Positions 17,895-25,760 of a stretch of 37,700 nucleotides of DNA are shown here, piece after piece. Origin of the DNA: Cryomorphaceae bacterium BACL29 MAG-121220-bin8 (GTDB lineage Bacteria; Bacteroidota; Bacteroidia; Flavobacteriales; Flavobacteriaceae); NCBI GenBank assembly GCA_905182765.1, contig CAJJCV010000013.1, positions 1-37,700 on the forward strand. Reading direction: 5' to 3'. Each line of letters starts with the position of its first letter. The stretch's first letter is position 1. A program made the translations under genes and the position numbers. Below the pieces are notes generated by a model. It made no database searches. It was not told the origin of the DNA and saw nothing but the letters and a program-made list of their open reading frames with translations.

Positions 17895-17908
17895 ATAATC
17901 TTGAATTT

Positions 17909-18628
17909 ATGAAGAAATTTTTTATTTGTTTGACAATTGGTTTAATTTTTTCACAACAATTAGCCCAATCGCAGGAATTAAAAGATAAAAAGGTGTTAAT
18001 TGTATGGGGAGGCTGGGAAGGACATAATCCAAAGCTGTTTTCAAATATTGTTGAAAATTGGTTAATTAAAAATTCAGCCAAAGTAGAGGTCAAGAATAGT
18101 TTAGACATTTATTCAAATTTAGATCATCTTATGAAATTTGATTTAATAATACAATCAGTAACCAATGGAGAAATCACACCCCAACAAGAAAAAAATCTAA
18201 TTCAAGCGATAAGAAATGGCGTTGGATTTGCTGGAGCTCACGGCGGACTTATAGACTCTTTCAGATCTAATGCTGCTTATCATTTTATGACTGGAGGACA
18301 ATGGGTAGAACACCCCGGAGGAATGGTAAATTTTAAAGTAAAAATTATTGAAGATGAATTAACTAAGGGTATAAAGGATTTTGAAATATTTAGTGAACAA
18401 TATTATATTCACTTTGATCCAAATATTGAGGTTCTTGCTACAACAAAATTTGATGGAATAAATTATCCGTGGATTAAAGATGTGGAAATGCCTGTTGTTT
18501 GGAAAAAAAAATACGGAAAAGGAAAAATATTTTATATATCACTAGGACACGATCCAAACGAATTCAAAAGACATGTAGAAGCATGGAAACTGCTAACAAG
18601 AGGATTTATTTGGGCTAGCTCAAACTAA
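17909..18628 (+). CDS. ThuA-like domain protein, secreted
   Basis: 239 residues. A Sec signal peptide is cleaved near AQSQ (about 19-22). The ThuA fold (PF06283, a glutamine-amidotransferase-like domain) spans about 28-238, with KVLIVWGGWEGHNP, GVGFAGAHGGLIDSF (about 107-121), GGQWVEHPGG and GKIFYISLGHDPNEF near the end. ThuA proteins take part in trehalose and other disaccharide use through 3-keto intermediates, together with ThuB, a Gfo-type oxidoreductase. That matches the divergent Gfo gene. The stop shares CTAA with the stop of the convergent pseudouridine-synthase relative. Confidence 0.9.
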   Translation: MKKFFICLTIGLIFSQQLAQSQELKDKKVLIVWGGWEGHNPKLFSNIVENWLIKNSAKVEVKNSLDIYSNLDHLMKFDLIIQSVTNGEITPQQEKNLIQAIRNGVGFAGAHGGLIDSFRSNAAYHFMTGGQWVEHPGGMVNFKVKIIEDELTKGIKDFEIFSEQYYIHFDPNIEVLATTKFDGINYPWIKDVEMPVVWKKKYGKGKIFYISLGHDPNEFKRHVEAWKLLTRGFIWASSN

Positions 18629-19326
18629 AAAGAGTTTAGGTTTACAACCTCTTGTTTTTTCAATAATCTCCATTTCCCTCTAGGTAACTCTTTTTTTGAA
18701 AGTCCTGCAATTATTACTCTGTCAATGGATATAACTTTATGATTATATTTTTCAAATAAATTCACAATACTAGACATTCTACTAGCTCTAACTTCCAATC
18801 CTAATTCATTTTTTAGCCCATCATTTACATAATTGATAGAAATTATTTCAATATTATTACTATCTGAAGAATTTTTTATAGAATTCAAATCCTCGTTAGA
18901 AATGTTATCTCTAAGTTTAATTTCAAATAACTGTTTGAAAGAGCCAAACTTTTTAGAAATAATATTATTAAAATCATTGTCGTTTGAAATTAAAACTAAT
19001 CCAGAAAATTGTTTAATTGTAATTTGAGTTGGATTTAAGTTTACAGCTTTAAGTGAGGACAATAGATTTAAAACATTTTTTTTACCCGAAACATTGAAAT
19101 CAAAGTCTAAGGGTTTATTTAAAAGTAAATACTGAAAATCATAAGGGAAAATTATTTTCCCATCAACTTTAACTTCATCGTCTAAGGACACTTTTGATCC
19201 TAACTTAACAACTAATTCATTATTCACAGAAACTCTTCCGCTGCTAATATAATCGTCAGCTTCACGTCTTGTGCACAGCCCAGAATTAGAAACATATTTA
19301 TTTAATCTTACAAGTTTGATTTCCAT
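18625..19326 (-). CDS. RluB/RsuA-family pseudouridine synthase homologue, catalytically degenerate
   Basis: 233 residues. An S4 RNA-binding domain is well kept (about 5-56: RLNKYVSNSGLCTRREADDYI, GRVSVNNELV). It is followed by LLLNKP (67-72) and a catalytic-domain remnant. Where active enzymes have GRLDRxTTG with the catalytic Asp, this protein reads PTQITIKQFSG (99-109), with Ile104 at the Asp position. The conserved GRNRxVRRxFExxGY segment near the C-terminus is ASRMSSIVNLFEKYNH (181-196). The C-terminal DRVxxAGLxKKxLPRGxWRxLxKxEV signature remains, so homology is secure. It probably lacks synthase activity and may act as an RNA-binding protein. It is the last gene of the mevalonate operon, 6 bases after the UbiA gene. 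Confidence 0.85.
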   Translation of the reverse strand: MEIKLVRLNKYVSNSGLCTRREADDYISSGRVSVNNELVVKLGSKVSLDDEVKVDGKIIFPYDFQYLLLNKPLDFDFNVSGKKNVLNLLSSLKAVNLNPTQITIKQFSGLVLISNDNDFNNIISKKFGSFKQLFEIKLRDNISNEDLNSIKNSSDSNNIEIISINYVNDGLKNELGLEVRASRMSSIVNLFEKYNHKVISIDRVIIAGLSKKELPRGKWRLLKKQEVVNLNSF

Positions 19327-19332
19327 ATTCTT

Positions 19333-20217
19333 TTATATACCATGCAATATTATACTAAATAAACCCAAAACGATTAAAAGTTTTAATGAATTGTGTAAGT
19401 ATTGATAATTATCTTTTGAATCACTGTTCCAAATACGATAGTTAAAAAAAGCAAAGAAGATGTAATTGAAAAGATAAAAATATTTCATGTAAGATAATTC
19501 GTAAAAAACTAATATCAGATAAGTAACGATCAAGACTAAAATAGAACAAAACGAAATGTATGCTTTAGAAACTTGCTCACCATATTTGACAGGAATAGTA
19601 AAGTAATTTAAAGTGAAATCTCCAACAAAATTTTCTAGATCTTTAACAACCTCTCTAATTAAAACTATTAAAAACAAAAATAAAGCATGTGAGAAAATTT
19701 CAATCGAATAATTTTTGTAATAAAGAATAATAGCGAAAAAAGGAGTAATTGCTAGAATTACAGAAAATAGATTTCCTATAAAAGGATATTTACTAATTTT
19801 TATTGAATAAATAATAATTCCAATAATATAAATACTAAAAAAAAAGAATGCTTTTAAAGAAACTAAAAAAGCAAGAGTTAGGGTTATTATGTTCAAGAAA
19901 ACATAAACCAAAAGCTTAGTTCTTCCAGAAATTTCCTTTTCTAAAGTAGTTTTGAGTGGTCTATTAATTAAATCTTTTTCAGAATCGAATACATTATTTA
20001 TGATATAACCTGCTGAAATTGAAAAAGCCGATGAAAAAATAATTAACCATATATTAACATCATAAACAACACCTAGAATACTGCCGTTTTCAGACAGCAT
20101 ATAAATTGAAGAAATAAATTGAGCTATAATAATAAAAAGAATATTATATCCTCTAACAACTGAAAATAAACTTAAAATCTTAAATAAAAAACTTTTATTT
20201 ATTGGAAGAAAAGACAT
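19333..20217 (-). CDS. UbiA-family prenyltransferase
   Basis: 294 residues with about eight or nine membrane helices. The first Asp-rich motif is N75xxD78xxxD82 (YIINNVFDSEKDLINRP) and the second is DLENFVGDF with later IPVKYG (about 195-215), both needed for Mg-diphosphate binding. Flavobacterial homologues are often annotated as geranylgeranylglycerol-phosphate geranylgeranyltransferase, but the true acceptor is uncertain. Its start overlaps the mevalonate kinase stop by one base (TAATG), and it follows two mevalonate-pathway genes, which agrees with use of an isoprenoid donor in the inner membrane. Confidence 0.88.
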   Translation of the reverse strand: MSFLPINKSFLFKILSLFSVVRGYNILFIIIAQFISSIYMLSENGSILGVVYDVNIWLIIFSSAFSISAGYIINNVFDSEKDLINRPLKTTLEKEISGRTKLLVYVFLNIITLTLAFLVSLKAFFFFSIYIIGIIIYSIKISKYPFIGNLFSVILAITPFFAIILYYKNYSIEIFSHALFLFLIVLIREVVKDLENFVGDFTLNYFTIPVKYGEQVSKAYISFCSILVLIVTYLILVFYELSYMKYFYLFNYIFFAFFNYRIWNSDSKDNYQYLHNSLKLLIVLGLFSIILHGI

Positions 20218-21146
20218 TACAAATTATAAACCAATTCAAGTTTGTAATTGGAAAGAGACTTTTTTGCTTTTTCAAAATCCTTTGAGAAACCTAATATATA
20301 TCCACCACCTCCTGAACCACATAATTTTAAAAAATAATCATCAGATTCTATTCCTTTAGCCCAAAGAACATGAAAATCTTTAGGTATCATTGGCTTAAAG
20401 TTTTCTAAAACTACCTTAGATAAAATTTTCATATTCGTAAATAATGAATTAAAATTTCCTTTTAAAAAATCCTCAACACAATCATCAGTAGTTTTAATAA
20501 AATTTTCCTTAATAATTTTATTATAATTTTTATTTTTCATTGATTTAAAAAATAACTCAACCATTGGAGCGGTTTCACTAGACGTGCCACTGTCTAACAG
20601 AAAAACAGCACCCTTTCCATTAGAGGATTGTGAAGGAATTCCTGTTGTTTCAATTTCATTTTGTGAATGAATTAAGATTGGTAAACTTAAATAACTGTTT
20701 AAAGGATCTAAACCAGATGATTTTCCATGAAAAAAAGATTCCATTTTTGAAAAAACGTTTTTGAGATTTAAAATTTTAGGCTTTGTTAAGTTTTCTAAGA
20801 CAGTAATTTTATTTAAAGCATATCTATCGTAAAGCGCCGCAACAAGAGCCCCGCTACTTCCAACTCCATAACCTTGAGGAATAGAACTATCGAAGAACAT
20901 ACCGTCTTTTAAATCATTCTCGAGTTTAATAAAATCAAATTCTACAATAGAACTATCAATATTTTTTAAATAATTTTTAAAATTTATTAAATTTCTATTT
21001 GATTCTTTAACAATTTCATTTTTAAAATCTCCCAGCTTTAAGCCACCCTTAAAAAAATTATAAGGAATTGAGAGACCCTTGGAATTTTTAATTATTCCAT
21101 ATTCTCCAAACAATAAAATTTTAGAATAAAATAAAGGGGCTTTCAT
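20217..21146 (-). CDS. GHMP kinase, probable mevalonate kinase
   Basis: 309 residues. GHMP kinase features: KILLFGEYGII (about 9-19), the ATP loop PQGYGVGSSGALVAALYD (about 90-107), and C-terminal LCGSGGGGYILGFSKD (about 277-292). FFHGKSSGLDPLNSYL (138-153) carries the catalytic Asp. The sequence and the adjacent diphosphomevalonate decarboxylase gene indicate mevalonate kinase, which makes 5-phosphomevalonate from mevalonate and ATP. A phosphomevalonate kinase role cannot be excluded from sequence alone, and no second kinase is encoded in the window. The gap to the upstream gene is 9 bases. Confidence 0.85.
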   Translation of the reverse strand: MKAPLFYSKILLFGEYGIIKNSKGLSIPYNFFKGGLKLGDFKNEIVKESNRNLINFKNYLKNIDSSIVEFDFIKLENDLKDGMFFDSSIPQGYGVGSSGALVAALYDRYALNKITVLENLTKPKILNLKNVFSKMESFFHGKSSGLDPLNSYLSLPILIHSQNEIETTGIPSQSSNGKGAVFLLDSGTSSETAPMVELFFKSMKNKNYNKIIKENFIKTTDDCVEDFLKGNFNSLFTNMKILSKVVLENFKPMIPKDFHVLWAKGIESDDYFLKLCGSGGGGYILGFSKDFEKAKKSLSNYKLELVYNL

Positions 21147-21155
21147 ATTGTAAAA

Positions 21156-22235
21156 TTATAATTTATTTGGTCCATTACCTACATGATCATTTATAAACTC
21201 ACCGTTTTGACAAAATTTAGATAGATTTCCAGAGACAAACTCTTGAATCTCATTGAAGTTTTTCTTAGGATATAATAAATGAATATTTGCTCCAGCGTCG
21301 AGAGTAAAACAAACTTCAGAATTAGTATTTTTTCTGTAATTCCAAATTTCGTTAATTATGTTTAAAGTGTTTGGTTTAATTAAAACATAATAAGGATTAG
21401 AAGTCATCATCATAGCATGTAAAGTCAATGCTTCTAGTTCTACGATGTGAATAAAGGCTTCGAAATCTCCTGATATTAAAGCATTGTTTAATAGTTTTAA
21501 GTTTTGGTCGACTTGAACAAGCCTGTCTTTAGAAAAGGAATGGTTAATCATTAAGTCATGTCCCACAGTGCTAGAAATATGTTTCTTTCCTTTATCCACT
21601 AACAGGATCGTGTCTTGAATATTTTTAAAATTACTATGTAATTTTTCTTCATATTTAACAGCAAAAAAATTAGAACTGTGTTTGAAAATATTACTTTCTC
21701 CCCATATTGCTAAAGGACCTAAAACACTTCTGGAAGCACTACCTGATCCAAGTCTTGACAAGAAAGATGATTTATTAAAAAAATACTCAGAGCTAATCGT
21801 TGGGTTTATTTTTTTTTCAATATCCATTATACACAATGAAAGAGCGCTGTAAGCAGAAGCAGAAGAGGCTATCCCACTACTGTGTGGAAAAGAATTTTTG
21901 GTCTCAATAATTAATTTTAAATCGAGTAAATAAGGACAATAAAAAACAATTCTTTTGAAAAAAATATTTAATTTTTCCTCAAACAAAATCTCTCTTTTAC
22001 CTTCAAATAGTAATTCGAAATTACATTGATTATTAGGTTTTTTTAATGGCTCATATTTAATAATACATTCTGTATTACAATTAGACAAAGTGAAACTTAA
22101 AGATGGGTTTAAAGGAATTTGAGTTTCTTTTTTACCCCAGTATTTTATTAGTGCAATATTACTTGGCGATTTCCAACTTGATTGACCACTAACATTCTGA
22201 ATATTTGTTAAATTAAATTTAAATAAACTGTTCAT
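21156..22235 (-). CDS. mvaD: Diphosphomevalonate decarboxylase
   Basis: 359 residues. The enzyme uses ATP to turn mevalonate diphosphate into isopentenyl diphosphate. Substrate-binding SPSNIALIKYWGK (23-35, with K31), the ATP loop PHSSGIASSASAYSAL (117-132), and the catalytic Asp D313 in FTLDAGANIHLL are all present. An N-terminal stretch of about 20 residues precedes the usual start of the fold. The ATG at 22235 overlaps the upstream stop by one base (TAATG), so the two are translationally coupled. All key residues seem intact, so the classical decarboxylase reaction is expected. Confidence 0.92.
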   Translation of the reverse strand: MNSLFKFNLTNIQNVSGQSSWKSPSNIALIKYWGKKETQIPLNPSLSFTLSNCNTECIIKYEPLKKPNNQCNFELLFEGKREILFEEKLNIFFKRIVFYCPYLLDLKLIIETKNSFPHSSGIASSASAYSALSLCIMDIEKKINPTISSEYFFNKSSFLSRLGSGSASRSVLGPLAIWGESNIFKHSSNFFAVKYEEKLHSNFKNIQDTILLVDKGKKHISSTVGHDLMINHSFSKDRLVQVDQNLKLLNNALISGDFEAFIHIVELEALTLHAMMMTSNPYYVLIKPNTLNIINEIWNYRKNTNSEVCFTLDAGANIHLLYPKKNFNEIQEFVSGNLSKFCQNGEFINDHVGNGPNKL

Positions 22236-23293
22236 TAGTTAATTGTCTTTATAATTGAATTATCAGTTTTTTTTATTGAACCATCAAAACCCTGAACTCC
22301 GGAAACCGTAGTATATTTAAAAATATTTTTTTTATTTGGGTTAATGATTTTCAATGCAGAATGACACATTATTGTAGCTTCATGAAAACCACATAAAATT
22401 AATTTTAATTTACCTGGATATGAATTGATATCACCAATTGCAAAAACTCCAGGAATGTTAGTTTGATAATCCAAACTGTTATTGACAATTATTGAATTTT
22501 TATTTAATTCTAATCCCCAATTCGATATACTTCCTAATTTTGGAATCAAACCAAATAAAGGAATAAAATAATCTGTATCAATAGTTTTTTCAATATCTAG
22601 ATGTTTAACAACAATACTTTCTAGTTTTTTTTCTCCATTTAGTTTAATTACCTCGCTAGGTGTAATCACGTCAATAGCTAATTTATTTTTTAATTTCTGA
22701 ACCTTTTCAACGGAATCCACAGCACCTCTAAATTCATTTCTTCTATGTATCAGAGTAACTTTTTGTGCAATTTTTGATAATTCTATAGTCCAATCTAAAG
22801 CAGAATCTCCTCCACCAGAAATAACAATATTTTTATTAGCAAATATTACAGGGTTTTTAACCATGTATTCAACTCCCTTGCCCTCAAAACCAGATATATT
22901 TTGAATAGGTGGTTTTCTAGGCTCAAAACTACCTAATCCACCTGCTATCGCAACAACTTTTGATCTATGTACTTTCCCTGTATTTGTAATTACATCAAAC
23001 GAACCATCATCATTTTTTAGTAATTTTTCAGCTCTTTCTCCTAAAGTATATCCCGGGCTAAAAGGTTTAATTTGTTCTAACAGATTATTAACTAAATCTC
23101 CAGCTAAAACCTCCGGCATTCCTGGAATATCATAAATAGGTTTTTTCGGGTATAGTTCAGCACATTGCCCTCCTGGCTGAGCTAATGCGTCAATAATATG
23201 ACATTTCAAACCCAGTAATCCAGCTTCAAATACGGTGAATAGTCCAACCGGACCAGCTCCAATTATTAAAATATCCGTTTCTATTCTATTCAT
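22235..23293 (-). CDS. Ferredoxin/flavodoxin-NADP reductase, thioredoxin-reductase-like type
   Basis: 352 residues. FAD motif GAGPVGL (12-18), then QPGGQCAELYPKKPIYDIPG (about 40-59), the NADPH motif ISGGGDSALDW (about 157-167), HRRNEFRG, and VFAIGDI (about 286-292). The lack of a CxxC redox pair, which thioredoxin reductase would have, points to the YumC-like ferredoxin-NADP reductase class. It probably supplies or drains electrons for ferredoxin, which fits the Fe-S genes just upstream. The gap to the NifU-like gene is 3 bases. Confidence 0.9.
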   Translation of the reverse strand: MNRIETDILIIGAGPVGLFTVFEAGLLGLKCHIIDALAQPGGQCAELYPKKPIYDIPGMPEVLAGDLVNNLLEQIKPFSPGYTLGERAEKLLKNDDGSFDVITNTGKVHRSKVVAIAGGLGSFEPRKPPIQNISGFEGKGVEYMVKNPVIFANKNIVISGGGDSALDWTIELSKIAQKVTLIHRRNEFRGAVDSVEKVQKLKNKLAIDVITPSEVIKLNGEKKLESIVVKHLDIEKTIDTDYFIPLFGLIPKLGSISNWGLELNKNSIIVNNSLDYQTNIPGVFAIGDINSYPGKLKLILCGFHEATIMCHSALKIINPNKKNIFKYTTVSGVQGFDGSIKKTDNSIIKTIN

Positions 23294-23296
23294 TAA

Positions 23297-23533
23297 TTAA
23301 TCAATATTTATAACCTCTTCAATCTGAGGAGCAAATTTTTTAATAGTCATTTCAACACCGTTTTTAAGAGTCATTTGATTGACAGAGCAACTCACACAAT
23401 TTCCTAACAACTTAACTTTGACTACATTATTTTTAATAGAAATTAGTTCAATATTTCCTCCGTCAGATTCTAAAAAAGGTCTAATTTCATCTAAACCTTG
23501 TTCGACTTTTTCTTGTAATAAATCTTTTTTCAT
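23297..23533 (-). CDS. NifU C-terminal (Nfu-type) Fe-S scaffold domain protein
   Basis: 78 residues, a complete single NifU-like domain (PF01106): LDEIRPFLESDGGNIELISI (14-33) and GNCVSCSVNQMTLKNGVE with the cluster-binding pair C46-x2-C49. Such proteins carry and deliver Fe-S clusters. There is no N-terminal A-type domain, so it is the short Nfu form. It lies 6 bases after the mrp stop and 3 before the reductase start. This fits a small Fe-S delivery module with Mrp. Confidence 0.92.
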   Translation of the reverse strand: MKKDLLQEKVEQGLDEIRPFLESDGGNIELISIKNNVVKVKLLGNCVSCSVNQMTLKNGVEMTIKKFAPQIEEVINID

Positions 23534-23539
23534 ATGATT

Positions 23540-24667
23540 TTATTTTTGACTTAAACAACCAGACATCGTTGTAATTTTAATAATCTCGGTTTCTGGCAGT
23601 TCTTTATTACGAATTAATAATTGTGATAACATATTTTTAGAAATCCTATTAAATATATCCTCTGAAATAGTATTTTCTTGCATCGCAGCAGGTCTACCTA
23701 TATCACTAGCTTCTCTTACGCTTTGAATAATAGGGATTTCTCCTAAAAAAGGAATTCCTAAATCTGACGATAAATTTTTAGCACCCTCTTTTCCAAATAA
23801 GTAATACTTGTTGTCAGGAAGTTCCTCAGGTGTGAAATAAGCCATATTCTCAATTATACCCAAAACAGGAACATTGATATTTTCTTTTTTAAACATAGAC
23901 ACTCCCTTACGAGCATCATTTAATGCTATTTTTTGAGGAGTACTAATAACTACTGATCCTGAAATCGGTAAAGATTGCATTATACTTAAATGAATGTCTC
24001 CCGTTCCAGGTGGAAGGTCTACTAAAAGAAAATCTAAAACTCCCCAATCCGCATCAAAAATCATTTGATTTAATGCTTTTGAAGCCATTGGTCCACGCCA
24101 TATTACAGCCTGATCAATTTTAGTAAAAAACCCAATAGATAATATTTTTACACCATAGCTTTCAATGGGTTTCATTTTTGATTTTCCATTTACATCTACA
24201 GCTAATGGTTTTTGACCTGAAACATCAAACATCTCTGGAATTGAAGGACCATAAATATCAGCATCTAAAACTCCTACGTTAAATCCCATTTTGGATAAAG
24301 AAACTGCTAAATTAGCTGTCACTGTAGACTTTCCTACCCCACCTTTTCCTGATGAAATAGCAATTATATTAGAAATGTTTTCAATTTTTCTAGATGAATT
24401 AAAAATGGTGTTTTCTTTTTCAGAAATAACTACAAAATTAACTTTAACATCAATATTAAAATCAATATTATTTTTTAGGGAATCTATAATTTTTCTTTTT
24501 ATAGTATTCTTGGCTTGAAGAGTTGGTTTTAATATTTTTAAATCAATTACAATTTCATTATCAAAAACAACAATATTTTTAACAGATCCGTCACTAATAA
24601 TATCCGTTTTATTGTCTTCAAAGTGGATATTGCCTAGTAACTCAGAAATTTTATTTTTTGTTAACAT
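23540..24667 (-). CDS. Mrp/NBP35-type P-loop ATPase, Fe-S cluster carrier
   Basis: 375 residues. The N-terminal MIP18-like domain (about 1-80) is followed by the deviant Walker A SSGKGGVGKST (105-115), DADIYGPSIPEMF, DLPPGTGDIHLS (Walker B region) and IENMAYFTPEE. Mrp/ApbC proteins transfer Fe-S clusters. The CxxC commonly found after the VENM motif is absent here (FTPEELPDNKYYLFG); I believe this is usual in flavobacterial homologues. A single Cys lies at the end (MSGCLSQK). It is first in the seven-gene operon and has a TATATTTG promoter element 25-33 bases upstream. Confidence 0.92.
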   Translation of the reverse strand: MLTKNKISELLGNIHFEDNKTDIISDGSVKNIVVFDNEIVIDLKILKPTLQAKNTIKRKIIDSLKNNIDFNIDVKVNFVVISEKENTIFNSSRKIENISNIIAISSGKGGVGKSTVTANLAVSLSKMGFNVGVLDADIYGPSIPEMFDVSGQKPLAVDVNGKSKMKPIESYGVKILSIGFFTKIDQAVIWRGPMASKALNQMIFDADWGVLDFLLVDLPPGTGDIHLSIMQSLPISGSVVISTPQKIALNDARKGVSMFKKENINVPVLGIIENMAYFTPEELPDNKYYLFGKEGAKNLSSDLGIPFLGEIPIIQSVREASDIGRPAAMQENTISEDIFNRISKNMLSQLLIRNKELPETEIIKITTMSGCLSQK

Positions 24668-24692
24668 TTGTATTTAAAATCGTTCTAAATTG

Positions 24693-24700
24693 CAAATATA
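24693..24700 (-). promoter_or_regulatory. -7 promoter element of the mrp-mevalonate operon
   Basis: Minus-strand TATATTTG matches TAnnTTTG exactly and would give a leader of about 22 bases. It is in the 49-base gap between the ATL gene and mrp, the largest gap before this operon. No clear -33 element. Confidence 0.55.
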
Positions 24701-24716
24701 CTATTCTAGTTAAGAA

Positions 24717-25055
24717 TTATTCTAATTCTTTAATGGGATCCCAAAAAAATAATTCAAAATCCTTAATTTGATCATTTTCTATAATCAACCCTTCATTTTC
24801 TAACAGTTGTCTCATAAGGTTTATTCCAAAAAAATGTTTTTTCCCAGTCAATAATCCTATTCTATTAACAACTCTATGTGCGGGAATGTCTTTATTTAAG
24901 TGAGAAGCGTTCATTGCCCAGCCAACAACTCTTGCACTTTTAGAAGAGCCTAGATATTTTGCAATAGCTCCATAAGTAGTAACCTTCCCAAAAGGAATTT
25001 TTTTAACTACAGAATATACATTTTCAAAAAAATCTACTTTTTCTTTATTGCTCAT
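24717..25055 (-). CDS. Alkyltransferase-like (ATL) DNA-binding protein
   Basis: 112 residues, matching the DNA-binding domain of O6-alkylguanine-DNA alkyltransferases: IPFGKVTTYGAIAKYLG (20-36), ARVVGWAMNAS, and IPAHRVVNRIGLLTG (57-71). In the active-site PCHR motif Cys is replaced by Ala59 (PAHR), so it cannot transfer alkyl groups to itself. ATL proteins instead bind and flip alkylated guanine and hand the lesion to nucleotide excision repair. Its start overlaps trmB by 11 bases, indicating cotranscription. Confidence 0.92.
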   Translation of the reverse strand: MSNKEKVDFFENVYSVVKKIPFGKVTTYGAIAKYLGSSKSARVVGWAMNASHLNKDIPAHRVVNRIGLLTGKKHFFGINLMRQLLENEGLIIENDQIKDFELFFWDPIKELE

Positions 25056-25725
25056 TAAAATTGAAACTTAAATAAGATATTTTTTTATCATCTTTTAAAT
25101 AAATACTTTCATAATAAGTTTGAATATTAACAGCTTCATCTGGAGCATTTCTGTTTTTATAAATATCGTGATTAGAATTCAATGGCTTAATACACATACC
25201 CTCCAATAAACCCAAAGTATATCCGTGAAGAAACTCGCTATCTGTCTTTAGATGCACTATTCCATCTGACTTGAGAACGTTATTATAAAGCTTGAGAAAA
25301 TCTGGATTAGTCAATCTATGTTTTTGTCTTTGAAATTTTATTTGAGGGTCTGGAAAAGTTAACCAAATCTCATCAATTTCATTCGTTTGAAACACATGAT
25401 TTAAAAGTTCAATTTGGGTTCTAAGAAAATATACATTAGTTAGTTTTGATTCAACTGCAGTTTTAGCTCCTCTCCAAAATCTAGCTCCTTTGATGTCAAT
25501 TCCAATAAAATTTTTATCAGGATTAAGTTTAGCCAGATTGATAGTGTATTCTCCTTTTCCACATCCGAGTTCGACTATTATTGGGTTTGTATTTTTAAAA
25601 ACTAAATCTTTCCAATTTCCATAAAAATTAAAATTTTTTGAAATCAAATCTTCTCTAGATGGTTGAATGACATTTTGAAAACTCTCATTTTCAATAAATC
25701 TTTTTAGCTTGTTTTTACTTCCCAA
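25045..25725 (-). CDS. trmB: tRNA (guanine-N7-)-methyltransferase
   Basis: 226 residues. TrmB makes m7G46 in tRNA using S-adenosylmethionine. The SAM motif VELGCGKGEYTINLA (51-65), GIDIKGARFWRGAKTA (about 74-89), LTFPDPQIKFQRQKHRL (about 122-138) and HLKTDSEFLHGY (about 158-169) are all intact. The start is TTG at 25725, giving MGSKNKLKRF, the expected family N-terminus; no ATG alternative fits. The 35 bases upstream separate it from the histidine kinase gene on the same strand. Confidence 0.95.
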   Translation of the reverse strand: MGSKNKLKRFIENESFQNVIQPSREDLISKNFNFYGNWKDLVFKNTNPIIVELGCGKGEYTINLAKLNPDKNFIGIDIKGARFWRGAKTAVESKLTNVYFLRTQIELLNHVFQTNEIDEIWLTFPDPQIKFQRQKHRLTNPDFLKLYNNVLKSDGIVHLKTDSEFLHGYTLGLLEGMCIKPLNSNHDIYKNRNAPDEAVNIQTYYESIYLKDDKKISYLSFNFNEQ

Positions 25726-25760
25726 ATCTATAATATATTGAAAGGTAAATTTACTTATAA

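Noticed and set aside
23540-24667. Broken Mrp lacking CxxC
   Set aside because: The frame and ATPase motifs are intact, and I believe related flavobacterial proteins lack the same CxxC, so it is a lineage trait, not damage.
24703-24717. ATTCT/AGAAT inverted repeat after the ATL gene as a terminator
   Set aside because: Only 5 bases per arm, AT-rich, with no T-run; too weak to call.
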